A stretch of DNA of 64,000 nt from Streptomyces sp. NBS 14/10 (GCF_002224125.1 NZ_NCSM01000014.1:723452-787451), one strand, 5' to 3'; counted from the first letter of the stretch, positions 7,332 through 17,483 are shown. Numbers and translations: made by a program. Notes: generated by a model not told the origin, from the letters alone.

Positions 7332-7910
7332 GTGACCGTCCCGCAGCTCCCCGTCGACGAGATCGTCGCGGCCCAGCGCCCGTACCGCCGGGACGCCGCG
7401 CGCAACTACGACGCGCTGCTGTCCGCCGCGCGCGAGGAGTTCGCCGAGAGCGGCGCCGAGGCGCCGCTGGAGGACATCGCCCGCCGCGCCGGGGTCGGCA
7501 TCGCCACGCTCTACCGGAACTTCCCCACCCGCCGCCATCTCTTCGAGAGCGTCTACGCCGACGAGGTCGCCGCGCTCTGCCGGGTGGCCGAGGAGGCCGC
7601 CGCGCTGGAGCCCTGGGAGGCGCTGGACTCGTGGCTGCGCCGCTTCGTCGGCTACAGCGTCACCAAGCGGGCGATCCGCGAGGCCATGGACGACGAGTCG
7701 GACACCTTCCAGGCCTGCCGCGAGTCGATGTACCGGGCGGGCGGCCCGCTCTTCGACCGGGCGCGGCAGGCCGGCCGGGTCCGTGCCGATATCGACTTCG
7801 ACGACCTGCTGCGGATGGTCGCCGGGATCACCGCGACCAACTTCCTCGACGACGCCCAGCGCGACCGCGTGCTCGGCGTGGCCCTCGACGGCGTCCGCGC
7901 GGTGCGCTGA
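7332..7910 (+). CDS. TetR-family transcriptional regulator
   Basis: A 192-residue repressor. The N-terminal three-helix HTH is clear (RNYDALLSAAREEFAESG, then LEDIARRAGVGIATLYRNFPTRRHLFESVY, roughly residues 20-75), followed by an all-helical ligand-binding domain with the EALDSWLRRFVGYSVTKRAI segment seen in many streptomycete TetR proteins. I start at the GTG at 7332, which has GGAGG five bases upstream; the longer open frame would run through the operator. Presumed to bind the 7211-7256 dyads and repress the divergent exporter and itself. Confidence 0.88.
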   Translation: MTVPQLPVDEIVAAQRPYRRDAARNYDALLSAAREEFAESGAEAPLEDIARRAGVGIATLYRNFPTRRHLFESVYADEVAALCRVAEEAAALEPWEALDSWLRRFVGYSVTKRAIREAMDDESDTFQACRESMYRAGGPLFDRARQAGRVRADIDFDDLLRMVAGITATNFLDDAQRDRVLGVALDGVRAVR

Positions 7911-8032
7911 TCGGGTCGCCGCCGCCCTACCGGTGGCTGCCTCCAATTAGGCAAAGTCCCAGCAAAAATGGTTGGCTTGCCGCAGTCGATGGCGCCGCAG
8001 CCGAGGCGCCGTTCAGCGAGTGGAGGAGAGCA

Positions 8033-8482
8033 ATGGGCCAAGTCGAGGCCACCACTGAGCGGATCGTCACGGGCAAGCCCGAGGACGTGTTCGACGCGCT
8101 CGCCGACTACAGCGGTGTGCGCGGCCGGCTGCTGCCGGAGCAGTTCAGCGAGTACGAGGTACGCGAGGGCGGCGACGGTGACGGCACGCTGGTCCACTGG
8201 AAGCTCCAGGCCACCAGCAAGCGCGTGCGCGACTGTCTGCTGGAGGTGACCGAGCCGACCGACGGGGAGCTCGTCGAGAAGGACCGTAACTCCTCGATGG
8301 TCACCACCTGGACCGTGACCCCGGCGGGCGAGGGTCAGGCGCGGGTGGTCGTCGCCTCGGTCTGGCAGGGCGCGGGCGGTATCGGCGGCTTCTTCGAGCG
8401 GCTCTTCGCGCCCAAGGGCCTGGCCCGGATCTATGATGCGTTGCTCGCCAACCTCGCCACCGAGGTCGCGAAGCAGAAGTAA
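8033..8482 (+). CDS. SRPBCC-superfamily (START/Bet v1-like) protein
   Basis: A 149-residue single-domain protein. It opens with EATTERIVTGKPEDVFDALADYSGVRGRLLP, the family beta1-alpha1-alpha2 region, has central strands (VHWKLQATSKRVRDCLLEV, SMVTTWTVTPAGEGQARVVVASVWQG) and a long C-terminal helix (RIYDALLANLATEVAKQ). This fold encloses a hydrophobic ligand cavity. GGAGGAG precedes the ATG at 8033 by five bases. Single gene between a regulator and a transporter; ligand unknown. Confidence 0.82.
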   Translation: MGQVEATTERIVTGKPEDVFDALADYSGVRGRLLPEQFSEYEVREGGDGDGTLVHWKLQATSKRVRDCLLEVTEPTDGELVEKDRNSSMVTTWTVTPAGEGQARVVVASVWQGAGGIGGFFERLFAPKGLARIYDALLANLATEVAKQK

Positions 8483-8668
8483 CCGAAGACTCACCGGATC
8501 GGGTGGTTTTCTCCGCGGCGCGGTTAGCCGCCGCACACCCTCCGACCGGGGCGAAAGCCTCTTACGTCCCTCTCCCCACCGGTCAGCGGCGATTCGTCGC
8601 GCTTGCTCACAGTTGTCGCGTAATGCGAGAAATGGGCGGCGGTGCAGGCGCGACGAGGGGAGAAGGAC

Positions 8669-11275
8669 GTGGGCGGGATCACCTGGACCCCCCTGGCCAA
8701 GGGGGGCGAGCCGGGGCGCGCCGTCGGCCCCGTACCCGCCTGGGCCCGGACGGCGCAACAAGCGGCACAACAAACCCAACAGGCGCAGCAGGCTCAACAA
8801 GCCCAGCAGGCGCAGCAGACCCAACAGGTCCAGCAGACCCAACAGGTCCAGCAGGCGCACGAAACGGTGCGGCAGACGGCGCACCAGACGGCCGATGACC
8901 CGCCAGACCCCGGCCCATCGGGCGGTGGCGGCGCTCCGGTCGGGCTCAGCCCGGCCCGGGTCCGGATGGTGTTCTTCGGGCTGATGCTCACGCTGCTGCT
9001 GGCGGCCCTCGACCAGACCATCGTGGCCACGGCCCTGCCGAAGGTGGTCGGTGAACTGCACGGCCTGGACAAGATGTCCTGGGCCATCACCTCGTACCTC
9101 CTCGCCTCGACCATCGTGCTGCCGGTCTACGGCAAGCTGGGCGACCTGATGGGGCGCAAGGGCGTCTTCATCTTCGCCATCGCCGTCTTCGTGGCCGGCT
9201 CCGCGCTCGCGGGCTGGTCGCGCACGATGGATGAGCTGATCGCCTTCCGGGCGGTCCAGGGCGTGGGCGCCGGGGGCCTGATGATCGGCATTCAGGCGAT
9301 CATGGCGGACATCGTCCCGCCCCGCGAGCGCGGCCGCTACATGGGGCTCATCGCCGCCGCGTTCGGCCTCGCGTCGGTCGCGGGTCCGCTGCTCGGCGGC
9401 TTCTTCACCGACCACATGTCCTGGCGCTGGTGCTTCTACGTCAATGTGCCCTTCGGCCTGGTCACGCTGGCCGTCGTGGTCGTCGCGCTCAAGCTGCCCA
9501 AGCCGACCAGGCGGGCCCGCTTCGACTACCTGGGCGCGCTGCTCCTGGCCGTGTCCTCGACCTGCCTGGTGCTGCTGACGAGTTGGGGCGGCACCGAATA
9601 CCCTTGGAAGTCCCGTGTCATCCTCGCTCTCGCGCTCGGGGCGCTGGGCAGCGCGATCCTCTTCGTCGTCATCGAGTCGGTGGCGGTCGAACCCGTCATC
9701 CCGCTGCGGCTGTTCCGCGACTCGGTCTTCTGCGTCACCGGGCTCATCGGCATGGTCCTCGGCGTGGCGCTCTTCGGGGCCGCCAGCTATCTGCCCACCT
9801 TTCTCCAGATGGTCGACGGCGCCAGCGCCACCGAGTCGGGGCTGTTGCTGCTGCCCATGATGGGCGGCATGGTCGTGGCCTCCGTCGCCTCGGGCCAGCT
9901 CATCAGCGCCACCGGCCGGTACCGGGTCTTCCCCATCGTCGGCGGTGTGCTCTCCGCCATCGGCATGTGGCTGCTCTCCCGGATGGACGAGAACACCTCC
10001 CGCCCGGACTACAGCCTGTGGATGGGGATCCTGGGGCTCGGCATGGGGCTGGTCATGCCGGTGCTGGTGCTCGCCGTCCAGAACTCCGTACGCCCCGCCG
10101 ACATCGGCTCCGCCACCAGCGCCAACAACTACTTCCGGCAGATGGGCGGCAGCGTCGGCGCGGCCGTCTTCGGCACCCTCTTCGCCCACCGCCTCGCCGA
10201 CCGGCTCGCGGTCGAACTCCCCACGGGCAGCGACGATCCGGGGGCGTCCGGCGCCGGGATCCCCGACCCCGAGTCGGTCACCCCGCAGCTGGTGCACTCG
10301 CTGCCCGGTCCGCTGCGCGACGGCTATATCGCGGCGTACGCCGACGCCATGCCGCGGATCTTCCTCTATCTCGTGCCGGTGCTCGTTCTGGGCTTCCTGC
10401 TCGCCTTCCTGCTGAAGGAGAAACCTCTGGTGTCCCACACCGACTTTGCCGTCCAGCAAGAACCCGTCGTCCCGGCCGCGCGCACCGTGCCCCGCACCGC
10501 CCCGACGCCGACCACCGCGGGCATCCCGGTCTGCGGCACCGTCCAGCACCACGACGGCACCACCGTCCCACGGGCGGCGCTCACCCTCATCGACGTCGCC
10601 GGACGCCAGATCGGGCGCGGCGCCACCGGGGAGGACGGACGGTACGCGCTGAGCACCCCGGGCGCCGGCTCCTACATCCTGATCGCCGCGGCCGGCGGCC
10701 ATCAGCCGCGGGCGGTCAGCGTCACCGTCGGCGACCGCCCGGTCGACCTCGACGTCGTGCTCGGCGGGGCGGGGCGGCTGGCCGGGACGGTACGCACCGC
10801 GGACGGCGCGCCCGTACGGGACGCGACGGTCACCCTCACCGATGTACGCGGCGAGGTCGTCGCCACCACCCGCAGCGGGCTCGACGGCGGCTATGTGATC
10901 TCGGAGTTGGTGGCCGGCGAGTACACCCTCGCCTCCAGCGCCCCCGCCTTCCGCCCCGCCGCGCTGCCGGTCACCGTCCAGGCCGACCGCGAGACCCGGC
11001 AGGACATCGAGCTCGCGGGCGGCGCGGTGCTGCGCGGCGTGGTGCGGGCGGGCGCCGGACGGCTCGTCGAGGACGCGCGCGTCACGCTGCTGGACGCGGC
11101 CGGCAACGTCGTCGACACGGCGACCACCACGGCCGACGGCGCCTTCCGCTTCGTCGACCTCTCGGCGGGCGAGTACACGGTGATCGCGGCCGGCTACCCG
11201 CCCGTCGCGACGGTCCTCCAGGTCGCGGGCGGCGGCCGTACCGAACGCGACCTTCAACTCGGCCACGAGGACTGA
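8669..11275 (+). CDS. DHA2-type MFS transporter with Gln-rich N-tail and C-terminal carboxypeptidase-regulatory-like repeats
   Basis: A composite membrane protein of 868 residues. Residues about 25-85 are a repetitive tail of QQAQQ/QQTQQV units. Residues about 95-600 form a 14-TM drug:H+ antiporter with the signatures [29 protein letters not shown] and [14 protein letters not shown]. The last ~260 residues carry three beta-sandwich repeats of the CarboxypepD_reg/SdrD-B type (for example [51 protein letters not shown]). The GTG at 8669 follows GGGGAGAAGG; a GTG at 8642 is an alternative. The repeats resemble surface-exposed carbohydrate or peptide binders, so they may sit on one membrane face and gate substrate. 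The fusion is unusual for MFS proteins. Confidence 0.85.
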   Translation: MGGITWTPLAKGGEPGRAVGPVPAWARTAQQAAQQTQQAQQAQQAQQAQQTQQVQQTQQVQQAHETVRQTAHQTADDPPDPGPSGGGGAPVGLSPARVRMVFFGLMLTLLLAALDQTIVATALPKVVGELHGLDKMSWAITSYLLASTIVLPVYGKLGDLMGRKGVFIFAIAVFVAGSALAGWSRTMDELIAFRAVQGVGAGGLMIGIQAIMADIVPPRERGRYMGLIAAAFGLASVAGPLLGGFFTDHMSWRWCFYVNVPFGLVTLAVVVVALKLPKPTRRARFDYLGALLLAVSSTCLVLLTSWGGTEYPWKSRVILALALGALGSAILFVVIESVAVEPVIPLRLFRDSVFCVTGLIGMVLGVALFGAASYLPTFLQMVDGASATESGLLLLPMMGGMVVASVASGQLISATGRYRVFPIVGGVLSAIGMWLLSRMDENTSRPDYSLWMGILGLGMGLVMPVLVLAVQNSVRPADIGSATSANNYFRQMGGSVGAAVFGTLFAHRLADRLAVELPTGSDDPGASGAGIPDPESVTPQLVHSLPGPLRDGYIAAYADAMPRIFLYLVPVLVLGFLLAFLLKEKPLVSHTDFAVQQEPVVPAARTVPRTAPTPTTAGIPVCGTVQHHDGTTVPRAALTLIDVAGRQIGRGATGEDGRYALSTPGAGSYILIAAAGGHQPRAVSVTVGDRPVDLDVVLGGAGRLAGTVRTADGAPVRDATVTLTDVRGEVVATTRSGLDGGYVISELVAGEYTLASSAPAFRPAALPVTVQADRETRQDIELAGGAVLRGVVRAGAGRLVEDARVTLLDAAGNVVDTATTTADGAFRFVDLSAGEYTVIAAGYPPVATVLQVAGGGRTERDLQLGHED

Positions 11276-11373
11276 GCGCTCCGGGGGTTGGGGGCGGTTC
11301 GTCTTCGTGCCCTAGACTTCGCGGCCACTGACGAAAAACGCGTGGTCGCAGGCGCGGGCGAGGAGGAGTCGCG

Positions 11374-12324
11374 ATGGCAACGGGGGGATGGGGACCGTCG
11401 AACGGCCCCGGGCAGGGAGGCAACCGCTGGGGACCACAGCCCCCGGCACCCGATCCGTACGGACCGCCGCCGACCCCCGACCCGTACGGGCCGCCGCCGA
11501 ACCCGTACGGGCCGCCCCCGCCCCCGCCGCCCGGGCCCTACCGGCCCGCGCCCTCGGGTAGGCGCTGGTACCGGCGGGTGCCCTTCCTCTCCATCCTCGT
11601 CCCCCTGCTCCGCCTGGCGCACCGGCCCGCCCGGAAACTGTTCGACCAGGACGGCGGTGGGCGCGTCCACGACCCCTTGGTGGACCGCGTCCAGATCACC
11701 CGCACGGTGCTCGGCCTCCTGGCGACGGTCGCCCTCTACTACACGTACGGATCGGAAGACGACCTGAAGGACCAGGCCAGCGAGAGTGCCGGCCTACTCA
11801 TCCTGACCCCGGTCCTGCTCCTCATCGCCGGACCGGTGGTCATCGCCCTCTTCATCCGCTACGCGCCCGGGGAGCGGCGGCGGTTGCTGCGCTCCCGGCT
11901 CAGTGTCCCGGCCAAGACCGTCGGCTGGTACGTCCTGACCGTGGCCGTCCTCGTCGCCACGCTGTGGGGGATCTCGGCCAACCCCGAGGTGCTGGAAGGG
12001 CTGCACGGGGTGTGGCTGTTCGTGGCCGCGGTCCCGGCGCTCGTGTTCGTGCTGTGGGGGCTGCCGTTCTTCTTCATGGCCTCGGCCTACGTCGCCCGCT
12101 CGGCCTTCAACACCGCCTATGTGCACGCCGCGCTGCCCGCCGTGATCACCGTGGTGATGGTGTGGATCATCGCCGTCTTGAACGCGACCGACGGCGGTAT
12201 GCCGGGCGGGCCGCTGTGGGCCCAGTTCTGCGCCCTGTTCGGTGGCCCGCTTTCGGTGACCGGGCTCTCCCTGTGGGAGCTGCACCGACTGCGCACCCGC
12301 CACGGCGTGACCATACGCGGCTGA
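11374..12324 (+). CDS. Membrane protein with Pro/Gly/Tyr-rich cytoplasmic tail
   Basis: 316 residues with no recognised catalytic family. Residues 1-68 are a disordered tail of PDPYGPPP/NPYGPPPP repeats, common on streptomycete membrane proteins. After an amphipathic basic stretch (about 70-110) there are roughly six hydrophobic segments, beginning at TRTVLGLLATVALYYTY and including LLILTPVLLLIAGPVVIALFI and VGWYVLTVAVLVATLWGI. GAGGAGG sits seven bases before the ATG. Downstream is the SpoIIE-type phosphatase, 125 bp away, with its own leader, so co-transcription is uncertain. Function unknown. Confidence 0.75.
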   Translation: MATGGWGPSNGPGQGGNRWGPQPPAPDPYGPPPTPDPYGPPPNPYGPPPPPPPGPYRPAPSGRRWYRRVPFLSILVPLLRLAHRPARKLFDQDGGGRVHDPLVDRVQITRTVLGLLATVALYYTYGSEDDLKDQASESAGLLILTPVLLLIAGPVVIALFIRYAPGERRRLLRSRLSVPAKTVGWYVLTVAVLVATLWGISANPEVLEGLHGVWLFVAAVPALVFVLWGLPFFFMASAYVARSAFNTAYVHAALPAVITVVMVWIIAVLNATDGGMPGGPLWAQFCALFGGPLSVTGLSLWELHRLRTRHGVTIRG

Positions 12325-12449
12325 GACAGCGGCTGAGACAGCGGCCGAGACATCCCCCTATTCGGGTATTGCGGAGCACGGCGCCCCGCGGCGGCCGTAC
12401 CGTGGGTAGCGGTGGCGCAGATCTTGCCTGGCTAAGGAGTCTTCCCGCT

Positions 12450-15038
12450 ATGGACCATGGCACGTCGCGCGGCGACGACGAGGCGGGCGGGGTGCCCAGG
12501 GTGCCGGAGCAGCGGGGTGGCGGGCCCGGGAGGATGCCGCTCGCGGTGGTGGTCATCGATGTCGACGGGCTGGTGACGCACTGGAGTTCCGGTGCGCGCA
12601 GGCTCTTCGGGCGGAGCCGTGAGGAGGCCGTGGGCTGCCGGGCCGTCGATCTGATGCCGGTCTCGGGCGCGCTGGGCGGCGCGGACTGGGAGGGCGGGGA
12701 GCGCGGACCGGACCTCGACGCCTCGCTGGGCGGGGCGGCGCCCTACCCGACGGCCGGGCGGGCCCGGATGGCCGATGGTCGGGACGACGAGCCAGTCGAA
12801 GTGCTGTGGTGGGCCTATCCGCTGGTCGGGCCGGGGCCGGGGCCGGAGCGGCTGCTCGTGCTCGCGGCCGACGCCTCGGGCCTGGCCGAGGCGGAGCGCG
12901 CGGCCGTTGACGGGGAGGGGGAGCGGTTCGCGCCCGGCTTCGCCCGGCACACCGCGTTCCCCGGCGCGGACCGGCTCGCCGGGCGGCTGCCGGACATCCT
13001 GCCCAATATGGGCCCGGCCAGGGCGGGCCGGATCGTCGCCCAGATCCTTGAACTCGGCTATCCGGTGCTGGAGATCAGCAGGCACGAGCGGGTGCCGGTG
13101 ACCCCGGACTGGGGCATGCCCCGCTACCGCGAGCGACAGGCGCGGCAGGAGGCGGCCCGGCGCGCGGCGTCCGCGGCCGGGGCTGAGGACGTGACCCGGG
13201 GCGGGGGCGCGCGGGAGGTGTCGCACGCCCCCGGTGTGCCGTACGCATCCGAAGCCCTGTACGCATCCGAAGACTCGCACGCATCCCAAGCCCCGTACGA
13301 CGCAGCCGAAGACCTCGATCTGGAGTACGCCGCCGTCCGCGAGCGGCTGGAGTTCCTCAACGAGGTCAGCGGGCGCATCGGCAGCTCCCTCGACCTCGCC
13401 CGCACCATCCGCGAGGTCACCAGCGCCGCCGTGCCCCGCTTCGCGGACTTCGCCGGCACCCATCTGCGCGCCCAGGTGCTGGCCGGTGAGGGGTTCCCCG
13501 ACGGTCCGCCCGACGTCACCACCATCTGGCACCGGGTGTGGGTCGAGCACAACGACGAACCGGGCCGCTGGGACGACACCGTGCCGGTCGGGGAGGCCAT
13601 CGCCTTCCCCGAACACACGCCGTTCTTCCAGTGCATGGTCACCGGCGAGCCCGTGCTGATCCCGTACATCGACGACGCGCTGGGCGACCGGATCTCCGGG
13701 GAGTTCGAGAAGCGGGACCTGCGGCCGCTGATCAACGGGCGGTCGCTGCTGATCGTCCCGCTCAAGGCGCGCGATGTGGTGCTGGGCTTCATGGTGCTGA
13801 TGCGCCGCGCGGGGCGGGAGCGGTTCCACGACATGGACCGTACGACCGGCGCCGAACTCGCCGCCCGCGCCGGCCTGGTGCTCGACAACTCCCGGATGTA
13901 CACCTACCAGGAGAACGTCGCCGAGACGCTCCAGGACAGCATGCTCCCCCAGGTCACCCCGCGTATGGCCGGATGCGACACGGCCACCCGCTATCTGCCG
14001 GGCACCCGGCTCGGCCGGGTCGGCGGTGACTGGTTCGACTGCGTCAAGCTGTCCGGCTCGCGCACCGCGCTCGTCGTCGGCGACGTCATGGGACACGGCC
14101 TGAACGCGGCGGCGATGATGGGCCAGTTACGCACCGCCGTACAGACCATGGCCGCCCTCGACCTGCCGCCCGCCCAACTGCTGCGCAGCCTCGACGACCT
14201 GGCGCAGCGGCTCGGCGAGCACTACCTCGCCACCTGCCTCTACGCCGTCTACGACCCCATCCGCTCCGAACTGCTGATCTCCAACGCGGGCCATATCCCG
14301 CCCGTGTTGGTGCGCGCCCAGGACGGCCGCAGCGAACTGCTCGACCTGCCCACCGGAGCGCCCATCGGGGTCGGCGGGGTGCCCTTCGAGACGGCCCTGG
14401 TACGGGTGGCGCCCGGCGACCGCCTGGTGCTGTGCACCGACGGCCTGGTCGAGGTGCGCGGCCAGGACATAGGCGCCGGCCTCGCGGCGCTGTGCGAATC
14501 CGCCGCGCATCCGGCGGCGTCGATGGACGAGGCGTGCGACACCATCATCCGCGCCCTCAACACCCGGGGCGGCCGCAAGGACGACGTGGCGCTGCTGATG
14601 GCCCGGCTCAACGGGATCCCAGCGGCGGACGTGGCACAGTGGCGGCTCGCGCTGGAGCCGGGCGAAGTGGGCCGGGCGCGGCGGCTGGTGCGCGAGCGGC
14701 TGCTCCAATGGGGTCTGCCGGAGGCCGTGGAGACCGCGGAGCTGCTGGTCAGCGAGGTGGCGACCAATGCGATACGGCATGCCCACACCCACCATGTCGT
14801 GCTGCGTCTGGTACGTACGGACGCGCTGCTGTGGGAGGTCTCCGACGACGACCACGAACTGCCGACGCTGCTGAGCGCGGGCCGCGACGACGAGACGGGG
14901 CGCGGGCTGCGGGTGGTCGGCGCCCTGGCGCGGGAGTGGGGGAGCAGCCGGTCGGCGGACGGCAAGACCGTCTGGTTCGAACAGAGCCTTCCGCGTCAGG
15001 GGCGTACGGAGGCATCTACTCCGGGGAGCGGTGGATGA
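12450..15038 (+). CDS. PAS-GAF-PP2C (SpoIIE-type) phosphatase with C-terminal anti-sigma-like ATPase
   Basis: A large partner-switching regulator of 862 residues. The order is PAS sensor (MPLAVVVIDVDGLVTHWSSG, residues ~28-150), a linker with a YASE/HAS repeat (~255-285), GAF (~300-480), PP2C/SpoIIE phosphatase (~500-720; RVGGDWFD and VGDVMGHGLNAA metal-binding motifs, LCTDGLVEVRG) and an RsbW-like HATPase_c (~735-850; N-box ELLVSEVATNAIRHA). Such proteins dephosphorylate anti-sigma antagonists or bind sigma-control partners. The ATG at 12450 follows AAGGAG. Its stop overlaps the next start as ATGA, so the methyltransferase is translationally coupled. Cognate anti-anti-sigma factor not in the window. 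Confidence 0.9.
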   Translation: MDHGTSRGDDEAGGVPRVPEQRGGGPGRMPLAVVVIDVDGLVTHWSSGARRLFGRSREEAVGCRAVDLMPVSGALGGADWEGGERGPDLDASLGGAAPYPTAGRARMADGRDDEPVEVLWWAYPLVGPGPGPERLLVLAADASGLAEAERAAVDGEGERFAPGFARHTAFPGADRLAGRLPDILPNMGPARAGRIVAQILELGYPVLEISRHERVPVTPDWGMPRYRERQARQEAARRAASAAGAEDVTRGGGAREVSHAPGVPYASEALYASEDSHASQAPYDAAEDLDLEYAAVRERLEFLNEVSGRIGSSLDLARTIREVTSAAVPRFADFAGTHLRAQVLAGEGFPDGPPDVTTIWHRVWVEHNDEPGRWDDTVPVGEAIAFPEHTPFFQCMVTGEPVLIPYIDDALGDRISGEFEKRDLRPLINGRSLLIVPLKARDVVLGFMVLMRRAGRERFHDMDRTTGAELAARAGLVLDNSRMYTYQENVAETLQDSMLPQVTPRMAGCDTATRYLPGTRLGRVGGDWFDCVKLSGSRTALVVGDVMGHGLNAAAMMGQLRTAVQTMAALDLPPAQLLRSLDDLAQRLGEHYLATCLYAVYDPIRSELLISNAGHIPPVLVRAQDGRSELLDLPTGAPIGVGGVPFETALVRVAPGDRLVLCTDGLVEVRGQDIGAGLAALCESAAHPAASMDEACDTIIRALNTRGGRKDDVALLMARLNGIPAADVAQWRLALEPGEVGRARRLVRERLLQWGLPEAVETAELLVSEVATNAIRHAHTHHVVLRLVRTDALLWEVSDDDHELPTLLSAGRDDETGRGLRVVGALAREWGSSRSADGKTVWFEQSLPRQGRTEASTPGSGG

Positions 15039-15772
15039 GCGTATCGGAGCGCTACAGGCAGGCGTGGGAGAGCTACTGGCAGCACACCTCGGACGCGCCG
15101 GGGGAGGCCATCTGGGACGCCGATCCGTCGCTGTCCGCGATCCCGCACCTCGCACTGCTGGCCCCGTACGCCGACGCCACACTGCCGATCGCCGACCTCG
15201 GCTGCGGCAACGGCACCCAGACCCGCTATCTGGCCACCCGCTTCCCCCGCGCCATCGGCGTGGACCTGTCCTCGGCGGCCATCGACCACGCGCGGCGCGC
15301 CGATACGGAGAAGGTGGCGGAGTTCGAACAACTCAGCCTGACCGACACCGCGCGGGTACAGGAACTCCATGAGCGGCTGGGCGACGCCAACGTCTATATG
15401 CGCGCCGTCATCCACCAGAGCGACCCGTCCGACCGGCTGCCGGTCGTCGAGGCGGTGGCCACTCTGCTGGGGCGGCGCGGCCGGGCGTTCGTGGCCGAGC
15501 TGACCGAGGAGTCCAAGACCGTGCTGCGGGAGGCCGCGCAGAGCCCCGGCGGCCCGCCGCCCAAGCTCCGCCGGGTGTTCGACCACGACCTGCGCCCCGC
15601 CGACGCGCGCACCGCCGAGGTGCCGGAGCTGCTGCGCGAGGCGGGGCTCACGGTGCTGGCCGACGGGCCCACCACCCTGCCGCAGACCGAGTACCGGGCG
15701 GACGGGACGCGGATCGACCTCCCGGCACACTGGTACGTGGTCGCCGCGCTCAATTCCTCGCGCGCAGCGTGA
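15035..15772 (+). CDS. Class I SAM-dependent methyltransferase
   Basis: A 245-residue methyltransferase. The SAM-binding motif I is ADLGCGNGTQTRYLA, followed by the acidic strand end GVDLSSAAIDHARRA (motif II), in the N-terminal half. The motif IV-like AVIHQSDPSDRLPVVEAVATLL keeps the strand order of the Rossmann fold. The C-terminal half carries substrate-side helices and ends ALNSSRAA. It overlaps the phosphatase stop by 4 bp (ATGA) and its 3' end overlaps the convergent membrane protein by 23 bp. Acceptor substrate unknown; the coupling to a signalling phosphatase hints at a regulatory role but does not show one. Confidence 0.85.
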   Translation: MSVSERYRQAWESYWQHTSDAPGEAIWDADPSLSAIPHLALLAPYADATLPIADLGCGNGTQTRYLATRFPRAIGVDLSSAAIDHARRADTEKVAEFEQLSLTDTARVQELHERLGDANVYMRAVIHQSDPSDRLPVVEAVATLLGRRGRAFVAELTEESKTVLREAAQSPGGPPPKLRRVFDHDLRPADARTAEVPELLREAGLTVLADGPTTLPQTEYRADGTRIDLPAHWYVVAALNSSRAA

Positions 15773-17483
15773 TGACCGTGGCCGTGCCGAGGGAGCCTTC
15801 GGTGGGGATCGTACGGGTCGTGGTGGCGCGCCCGCCGATGAGACGGCGCAACGACGCGGGGCCGGGCTGCAACCGGCCCCGTTCGAAGAGGACGAGGCTC
15901 ACCTCGATCCCGGAGGCTCCGGAGCCTCCCGCGGCCCCGGAGGTGGCCGGGGCCATCCGCCGGTACTGGCCGTAGGTGACCGCGTCGCAGCCGGAGTACC
16001 AGCCGAGGTCGGGCTCGTAGCCGGTGACCAGCAGACAGGGCCGGTCACCGGCGAGCTGCCGGGCCACGGCGAGAGTTGAGAGGCGTTGGGCGGTGGGGCC
16101 CGGCATCGCGTCGTGCGCCACGTACTGGGCGGTCGCCGGCACGGTGACGGCGGCCAGCGCGGCGACGGCGGTGAGCACGGTCGTGGACCAGCGGCCGGCC
16201 GACTCGGCGAGGGTCTGCACGCCGAGGACGGTCAGCAGGACGACGGGCAGGTAGACGAAGCGGGGCTCGCCGTCCGTGGCCACCCCCAGCACGATGAAGG
16301 TGAGCACCGCGGTCATGCCAAGAAACACCCGGCCTCGATCGCGGCGCTGTGCCCTCGCCGCCCCCGTGAACCGGTCCCCGCGCCGCCGTCGTTGGACGGC
16401 GGCGCCCAGGCCCCACAGCCCCACCGCCATGACGACGCCGCCGAGGTCGCCGGCCAGCCGGTACGGGAAGACGGCCAGGTAGTACACGAGACCGTCGCCC
16501 ACATAGGCCCGGCCGGCATGTTCGGTCGCGGAGAAGACCAGGCCGAGGGGGCTGCCGGTGGCCTCGGTGGCGTAGCCGAAGTGCGGTATCAGCCCGGCGA
16601 GCAGGACGCCCGCGCCCAGGGCCAGTCGGCGCCCCTGGGCCAGCCAGGCCCGGGGGCCGTAGGCGAGGACGGCGGCGACGGCGATGGCCGCGAGGGTGCC
16701 CACCACGCCGTACCGCAGATAGAAGGCCGCGAGCGCCGGGAAGGGCAGCAGCATCAGAGCGCGTGAACCGGGCTTCTCCTGTGCGCGGACGAGTAGATAG
16801 ACCACGATCAGGAGCAGGCCCGTGGCGCCGATGTCGTTGAGGAACAGCGGGAGGCGGCGCAGGAAGCCCAGCCCGCTGAGGAGCAGAAGCGTCGCCACCA
16901 CGGCCCGCCGGGGAGTGGTCAGCCGAGCGGCGATCAGATAGGTCGTGGCGAGCGTGAACAGGGTCAGGAGCAGCGCGACCACCCGCAGCGCCCCGACGTC
17001 GTCGTGCACGGCCAGGGCTATCCGGCCGAGCGCCGGAAGCCCCACCGGGCGATAGGTGCCCCAGCCCGCGTCCGGGGTGCCGTCGAGCCAGGAGCGGGCC
17101 TTGTTGCCGTACACCGCCTCCTCATGGCCGATCAGCGGCTCGTGGTCCTGAAGGGCGGCCCATACGGCGGTGGCCATGGCCAGGACCGCGACGGCCCCCG
17201 CCCACGCGGGTATTCGCCTCAGCCGACCTGTGGCCCGTACGACCAAAGGCGGCGGGGCGGGCGTTGCCCGCGGGCCCCTTCGGACGAGCAGCCACGCCGG
17301 GGCGGCGACGAGCAGCCAGGGCCACGGCTGCCCGCCGACGACACCCACCGCGTGCAGCACCTGCTGTACGACGGCGGCGAGCGTCGTCACGACGGCCACC
17401 ACCAGAGCCACCCGCCGGCCACGGGGCGTTCTGGCTTCTCTGCCGCGCACCGGGTCGGGGTTGAGGACAGGGGCGATGGTCAC
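15750..17483 (-). CDS. GT-C/PMT-like polytopic membrane protein (probable glycosyltransferase)
   Basis: 577 residues with about 11-12 hydrophobic segments. The first extracytoplasmic loop has an acidic motif, DHEPLIGHEEAVYGNKARSWLDG, in the place where polyprenyl-phosphate-dependent GT-C enzymes (PMT/ArnT/GT39) carry the catalytic Asp/Glu. That loop is followed by multiple TM helices (LLTLFTLATTYLIAARL and others) and a C-terminal soluble domain (CLLVTGYEPDLGWYSGCDAVTYGQ). The GTG start has GAGGTGACCT just upstream. Divergent from the two-component genes with which it shares a G-rich repeat region. Donor and acceptor are unknown; the GT assignment rests on topology and the acidic loop. Confidence 0.7.
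   Translation of the reverse strand: MTIAPVLNPDPVRGREARTPRGRRVALVVAVVTTLAAVVQQVLHAVGVVGGQPWPWLLVAAPAWLLVRRGPRATPAPPPLVVRATGRLRRIPAWAGAVAVLAMATAVWAALQDHEPLIGHEEAVYGNKARSWLDGTPDAGWGTYRPVGLPALGRIALAVHDDVGALRVVALLLTLFTLATTYLIAARLTTPRRAVVATLLLLSGLGFLRRLPLFLNDIGATGLLLIVVYLLVRAQEKPGSRALMLLPFPALAAFYLRYGVVGTLAAIAVAAVLAYGPRAWLAQGRRLALGAGVLLAGLIPHFGYATEATGSPLGLVFSATEHAGRAYVGDGLVYYLAVFPYRLAGDLGGVVMAVGLWGLGAAVQRRRRGDRFTGAARAQRRDRGRVFLGMTAVLTFIVLGVATDGEPRFVYLPVVLLTVLGVQTLAESAGRWSTTVLTAVAALAAVTVPATAQYVAHDAMPGPTAQRLSTLAVARQLAGDRPCLLVTGYEPDLGWYSGCDAVTYGQYRRMAPATSGAAGGSGASGIEVSLVLFERGRLQPGPASLRRLIGGRATTTRTIPTEGSLGTATVITLRARN

Noticed and set aside
8755..8865. CAGCAG/CAACAG repeats as a CRISPR-like or mobile repeat
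   Set aside because: They have a codon-level period and encode the Gln-rich tail of the transporter; no spacers.
7652..11266. Long open frame on the minus strand opposite the MFS-fusion gene (over 1200 codons)
   Set aside because: Composition is Gly/Arg/Asp/His-rich with no family motif. The plus strand in the same place encodes a clear transporter with conserved motifs, so this is a GC-bias shadow.
13235..13310. Short direct repeats (TACGCATCCGAAG type) as a site-specific element
   Set aside because: They lie within the linker of the SpoIIE-type protein and keep the frame; internal protein repeat only.
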